64,000 nucleotides of DNA from Hofstenia miamia. Taxonomy: Eukaryota; Xenacoelomorpha; Acoela. The DNA is taken from NCBI GenBank assembly GCA_004352715.1, contig SCFE01000009.1:892300-956299 (forward strand). The letters are read 5' to 3'. This document shows positions 59,613 through 64,000 of this stretch, in pieces. The notes beneath the pieces were generated by a model that made no database searches, was not told the origin of the DNA, and saw nothing but the letters and a program-made list of their open reading frames with translations. How positions within the stretch are numbered: the first letter of the stretch is position 1; each line of letters starts with the position of its first letter. The translations under genes were made by a program, and so were the position numbers.

Positions 59613-60612
59613 NNNNNNNNNNNNNNNNNNNNNNNNNNNNNNNNNNNNNNNNNNNNNNNNNNNNNNNNNNNNNNNNNNNNNNNNNNNNNNNNNNNNNNNN
59701 NNNNNNNNNNNNNNNNNNNNNNNNNNNNNNNNNNNNNNNNNNNNNNNNNNNNNNNNNNNNNNNNNNNNNNNNNNNNNNNNNNNNNNNNNNNNNNNNNNNN
59801 NNNNNNNNNNNNNNNNNNNNNNNNNNNNNNNNNNNNNNNNNNNNNNNNNNNNNNNNNNNNNNNNNNNNNNNNNNNNNNNNNNNNNNNNNNNNNNNNNNNN
59901 NNNNNNNNNNNNNNNNNNNNNNNNNNNNNNNNNNNNNNNNNNNNNNNNNNNNNNNNNNNNNNNNNNNNNNNNNNNNNNNNNNNNNNNNNNNNNNNNNNNN
60001 NNNNNNNNNNNNNNNNNNNNNNNNNNNNNNNNNNNNNNNNNNNNNNNNNNNNNNNNNNNNNNNNNNNNNNNNNNNNNNNNNNNNNNNNNNNNNNNNNNNN
60101 NNNNNNNNNNNNNNNNNNNNNNNNNNNNNNNNNNNNNNNNNNNNNNNNNNNNNNNNNNNNNNNNNNNNNNNNNNNNNNNNNNNNNNNNNNNNNNNNNNNN
60201 NNNNNNNNNNNNNNNNNNNNNNNNNNNNNNNNNNNNNNNNNNNNNNNNNNNNNNNNNNNNNNNNNNNNNNNNNNNNNNNNNNNNNNNNNNNNNNNNNNNN
60301 NNNNNNNNNNNNNNNNNNNNNNNNNNNNNNNNNNNNNNNNNNNNNNNNNNNNNNNNNNNNNNNNNNNNNNNNNNNNNNNNNNNNNNNNNNNNNNNNNNNN
60401 NNNNNNNNNNNNNNNNNNNNNNNNNNNNNNNNNNNNNNNNNNNNNNNNNNNNNNNNNNNNNNNNNNNNNNNNNNNNNNNNNNNNNNNNNNNNNNNNNNNN
60501 NNNNNNNNNNNNNNNNNNNNNNNNNNNNNNNNNNNNNNNNNNNNNNNNNNNNNNNNNNNNNNNNNNNNNNNNNNNNNNNNNNNNNNNNNNNNNNNNNNNN
60601 NNNNNNNNNNNN
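59613..60612. other. Assembly gap, 1,000 N
   Basis: Exactly 1,000 N, placeholder size. Confidence 0.99.
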
Positions 60613-63345
60613 GAGAGATAACAATGAAAATGAGAAGTAGGTTGTTTTTTCGAATTGAGATAGAAATTAAACAAGTGAGACAGATAGGGTAGCACCAGTC
60701 AATAGGTTAAGCACTTTACTTCTGGAAGCTCCGCTTCAGCTGGAAGCCATAGGAATTGGTCATCTTGGTTCTTACCTAAAAGTAGTTCTGTTACTTAGAT
60801 GAATTACCAATGTTACATCTGTAAATGTTATAAGTTCTAATCTAAGCTGTTTCTTGGAATCGTGGCTGTACTGAACACTAATTAAACCTTCTGCAGAGTC
60901 AATCGAGTTTCTAGCTAAGTCTTACCAGCCACCGATTCTACACTAAATGTTGAATCATGATATTTTTTAATAGCATTTTTTGCATAATCCATTCAACCTA
61001 GGCTTTCTCTTCCTTTTCAACAGGATTAGATTATGATATTGAAACAAAACCTTGCACAAATATTCTTTCCATGAGCTATCAATTTGAACCATGTTACCAC
61101 AATTTTTTTAATGATTCCATCAAATCTAAAACTCTTCTTAGGAAAACTTTATATTGGCTTTGGCCTTTGGAAATCAGTAAATTGACTTAAAGGCCTCATA
61201 AGGTGTGAAGCCTTCATTAATTGTCTTTCACCTATTATATTCAGCAACAAAAATTATCATAACAATTATCCAGATTATAATTTTGGTAGAATGATATGGG
61301 TTACACTACATGCAAATGCCCACTTTGATTGAACAGAATAGGCTAAAAATTGTGCATTCTTGCTGAAGTACATGGTAATTTCAGTTATGGAGTCATTTCA
61401 TTTATTGGTGATAATAAAATCTGGTATTGGGCATTGATTACACTTATGCTCATTCCATTTATGAGGCTTTTGTATAGGAAATTTAATAACATTGTTTAGC
61501 AATTGACAATCCTACTGAAAACTTGGGCTGCCAAAGTTGAGGAAAAAACAGCCAGTGGCATACATTGCATCAATTGATTCATCTAAAAAGCTTTACTATA
61601 TTTTGTTAAAGTAAGATATTAGCCTTTCTAGCCTTTAGCTTGACTTATGTGTGGTAAAATTTTGTAGTTTCCTATACTTGTATCCTAGAGGGTTAAGCAT
61701 GTTTATATCTCTTACATTTCTGTCTCTCAGGGAGAAATTATTATACAATAAAAGACCTAGAGAACTACAATGATGTATTAAGATCTCTCTATTGCCATCA
61801 AATCTAGTTATCAACCAATAGATAACCTTTGTGTACTAATGCAGCTGTAAAGTAATGGTTTACTTTTGTACAAACAAAATCATTAAATTCAAAACTTAGA
61901 GACAAATTTTATTAGTTTATGTCCCATCAAAACTAAAAGTTAAGTGCTTAAAAGGTGAAAACATAATCAAATTTATCCAGGTGTCATAGAGTAATTCAAA
62001 TTTAACAAATAAATTCTGTGTAAATATTTGATTTGATGTTTCCTAATTTAGAAGTCTCATTTTTTAAATTTCAGTAACCTATTAGATAGTTTTTATTGTA
62101 GAATCAGCAGGATGCATCTAGCACCTTGAGCAGTACAAGGTTGCAGAGAATTACCATCACCAAGAGCAGCCCTTATTCTAAAAAAACAAATGAAGATTGG
62201 TAGTTTGCCAATTTCACTGTAGAAAAAAGAACCAATACCATTTCCAAAAAGGCATTTCAGCTAGTGACCAATTTACATGGCATCTCACCAAAGCCAAATC
62301 AATAGAAACCATCCTTACTATCCAAGGTGCTAATTGTGTGTCTCAAGTTTAATTTCTAGCTCATTAAAACAAATTTAGCTCAGAGTTCTTGTTATCTCAG
62401 CTCATGTAATAGATAGTAATAACATGTAATTACCATGTATTTGCATATGCCAATGGCATAATATATTTGCATTGTGTGATGTTATGTGCATGTATGATCA
62501 ATCAAATTAGTAGTTCTTTTATTCCCTATGCCTACATGTAGCCCTAAAGTGACCACAATATGGGCTCACATCTGTCAAGGAGCAAGTTATCACCCCAGGC
62601 ACAGAGGAGTTCCTCCCACATTTTTGCCAGATCTTACAAGTTTATTATCATATTAACACTGAATCTAAAAAAGTTAGCAGTATAATAGAAAACAAAAGAG
62701 CAAATGTTATCTAGTGAGAATGAGATTTATTTGTTTCAATGATTACAATAAGTTCCCTATTTTATACAGAAAAAGGTAAATATTTACCATTTTTACAGAA
62801 TTTACTTTTCCCTTGCAAATTAAACAAGCAATAACACTTAATATTTGATCAAGATAATAATAAACTATAGGTAAGCTCCACATTTTTTGATCAGCACTGC
62901 AGTTCTTAACCAAGCACTTCTGCCCAATGCTAATCCTATAATCATCAATCAATCAATTTGACCTAGTTTCTTCCATTGTGTCAATGCCTCAGCTCAAACA
63001 CAAGAATTATGTGCACCTTAGTTTAGTGCAGTACTAACAATGTTAACAGCACAATTCAACTTATCTCTAAAACTGAAAATAACTGATATATATGAATTTG
63101 GATCAAAAACAAAAGGTTAATTCATACATTTTTCTAACTAGCCTATATAGAATTCATTACTATATACAATAGAATAGGGAAATGATAGCTAGCTAAGCAA
63201 GTAGAGTTACAGTTACAGGGTTGTAAAAGACTGACTGTATGAAACAAATAACTAATCAAAATTTATAATTTTTTACACTTTTGCAATATGCCAATTATTA
63301 GTCTACTTTCTGACAACTATTGAAGCAATAACTCAATACATAGTT
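60613..63345. other. Non-coding, almost CpG-free DNA
   Basis: No gene or RNA recognised. Five CpG occur within the first 310 bases and none after that. Confidence 0.5.
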
Positions 63346-63350
63346 TTACA

Positions 63351-63865
63351 ATGCATTTGGAAAGACCAATCTATAATGTTTCTCATGTAGCTTTGCTAAA
63401 TATTACAATTCCCATAGGATTCAATAATATACAATATCAATCATGGAGTTTTATTGATGCAAATGGAAATAAACATGGTATTTATGTGAAGGGCATTAAT
63501 GTGACAAAGATAGAAGATGTGTTTAGCTTTGTAACCAAGTCCTAATGTATATTGAATTGAGAGTTGTTAAATATGAAACAAATGATGAAAAAAATTTTGA
63601 ACAATTATTTAGTACATTTTCACAAAATTTTCCATTGATTACAACAGTACTGAAATTGGATTTTGAAATCACCAGTGGAAGAGTAGTCTTAAAAATGAAA
63701 TGCCTTATGAATTTGAATTAAATCAGGTAGGTGAAATTTTGGGTTTTGATAGTTACTATCAAATAGTCAATGGTTTGAACCCTGTGGAATATAGTTTTGA
63801 TATTTTAAATGGACTACATAATATTTTAATTTATACTGATATAGCTACTTGTCAGCATTATTAGA
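63351..63865 (+). pseudogene. Possible Polinton/adintovirus-like structural protein remnant
   Basis: 63351-63545 reads LERPIYNVSHVALLNITIPI and ends at TAA. In shifted frames, 63560-63865 continues VVKYETNDEKNFEQLF, LKLDFEITSGRVVL, VGEILGFDSYY and NGLHNILIYTDIA. The order (early I/V-rich strand, an ILGF block, then a YTDI-like strand) recalls a minor capsid/penton-type protein of Polintons and relatives. This is pattern memory only; no catalytic motif exists to confirm it. At least two frameshifts or stops break it. Confidence 0.35.
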
Positions 63866-63894
63866 GTGGTAGCATTCTGTTACAGGATCAAATA

Positions 63895-64000
63895 CAGTTG
63901 CAGCCATAAATATATCATAATTTATGAATTGTTCCCATTTTCCTTTGGATTACAGTAAATCTCAAAACTCATTCAAAACAAAGAAAAAGAATCTTATTAT
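63895..64000 (-). mobile_element. End of another Tc1-like copy, cut by the window edge
   Basis: After a TA it begins CAGTTGCAGCCATAAATATA and follows the reverse complement of the right end of the 57604-58979 element (GATTACAGTAAATC, ACAAAGAAAAAGAATCTTA), so it lies in reverse orientation. CpG positions of the other copy read TG/CA here. Confidence 0.88.

Noticed and set aside
41350-64000. Right half as contamination from another organism
   Set aside because: The matching TATAGC duplication, the continuing gypsy element and the paired inverted repeats tie 43 kb to 37 kb. The last contig (60.6-64 kb) could still be foreign but shares the same Tc1 family.
1-64000. CRISPR arrays, bacterial operons, rRNA or tRNA genes
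   Set aside because: No repeat-spacer array, no tRNA cloverleaf and no rRNA segment was seen; the content is clearly animal nuclear DNA.

Overview
This window is nuclear DNA from an invertebrate animal. It is AT-rich, has many GT-AG introns of very different sizes, and is crowded with transposons (EnSpm/CACTA-like, Tc1/mariner, LINE, gypsy, Polinton). I cannot name the species. The sequence is a scaffold: three gaps are exactly 1,000 N (37785-38784, 40350-41349, 59613-60612), one is 14 N, and several single N's mark joins, some next to suspicious duplications.

Left part (1-14.5 kb). After the tail of an R4/Dong-like LINE and a decayed reverse-strand LINE comes a 9.4 kb DNA transposon (about 5182-14539). 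It has inverted ends, palindromic subterminal repeats and two reverse-strand genes that splice into open frames in every exon: a 729-residue Tnp2/EnSpm-type transposase and a 269-residue BEN-domain protein. This is the most interesting intact system in the window.

Host gene (15.4-34.1 kb). Seventeen phase-compatible exons on the + strand encode the last 792 residues of USO1/p115, the Golgi vesicle-tethering factor. The exons for roughly the first 200 residues lie outside the window or were not recognised. Its introns carry a Tc1 element and two copies of a mariner-like element. One exon is duplicated beside a single N.

Right part (35-64 kb). A decayed gypsy retrotransposon (about 36.2-47.4 kb) is split by a Polinton/Maverick with about 600 bp terminal inverted repeats and a perfect 6 bp target duplication. 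Most of the Polinton interior is lost behind gaps; the end of its protein-primed DNA polymerase remains. A CR1/L2-type LINE with an SGNH-hydrolase ORF1 and a 2A-like motif at the start of ORF2 follows at 47.4-51.0 kb. Next come LINE endonuclease scraps, AT-rich tandem repeats, a Tc1 element (57604-58979) and, past the last gap, a stretch with no CpG at all that ends in another Tc1 copy. CpG is near normal up to about 37 kb and at 58.5-59.6 kb, but almost absent at 52-58.3 kb and 60.9-64 kb. That points to a sharply mosaic methylation history or to joins between unlike sequences.
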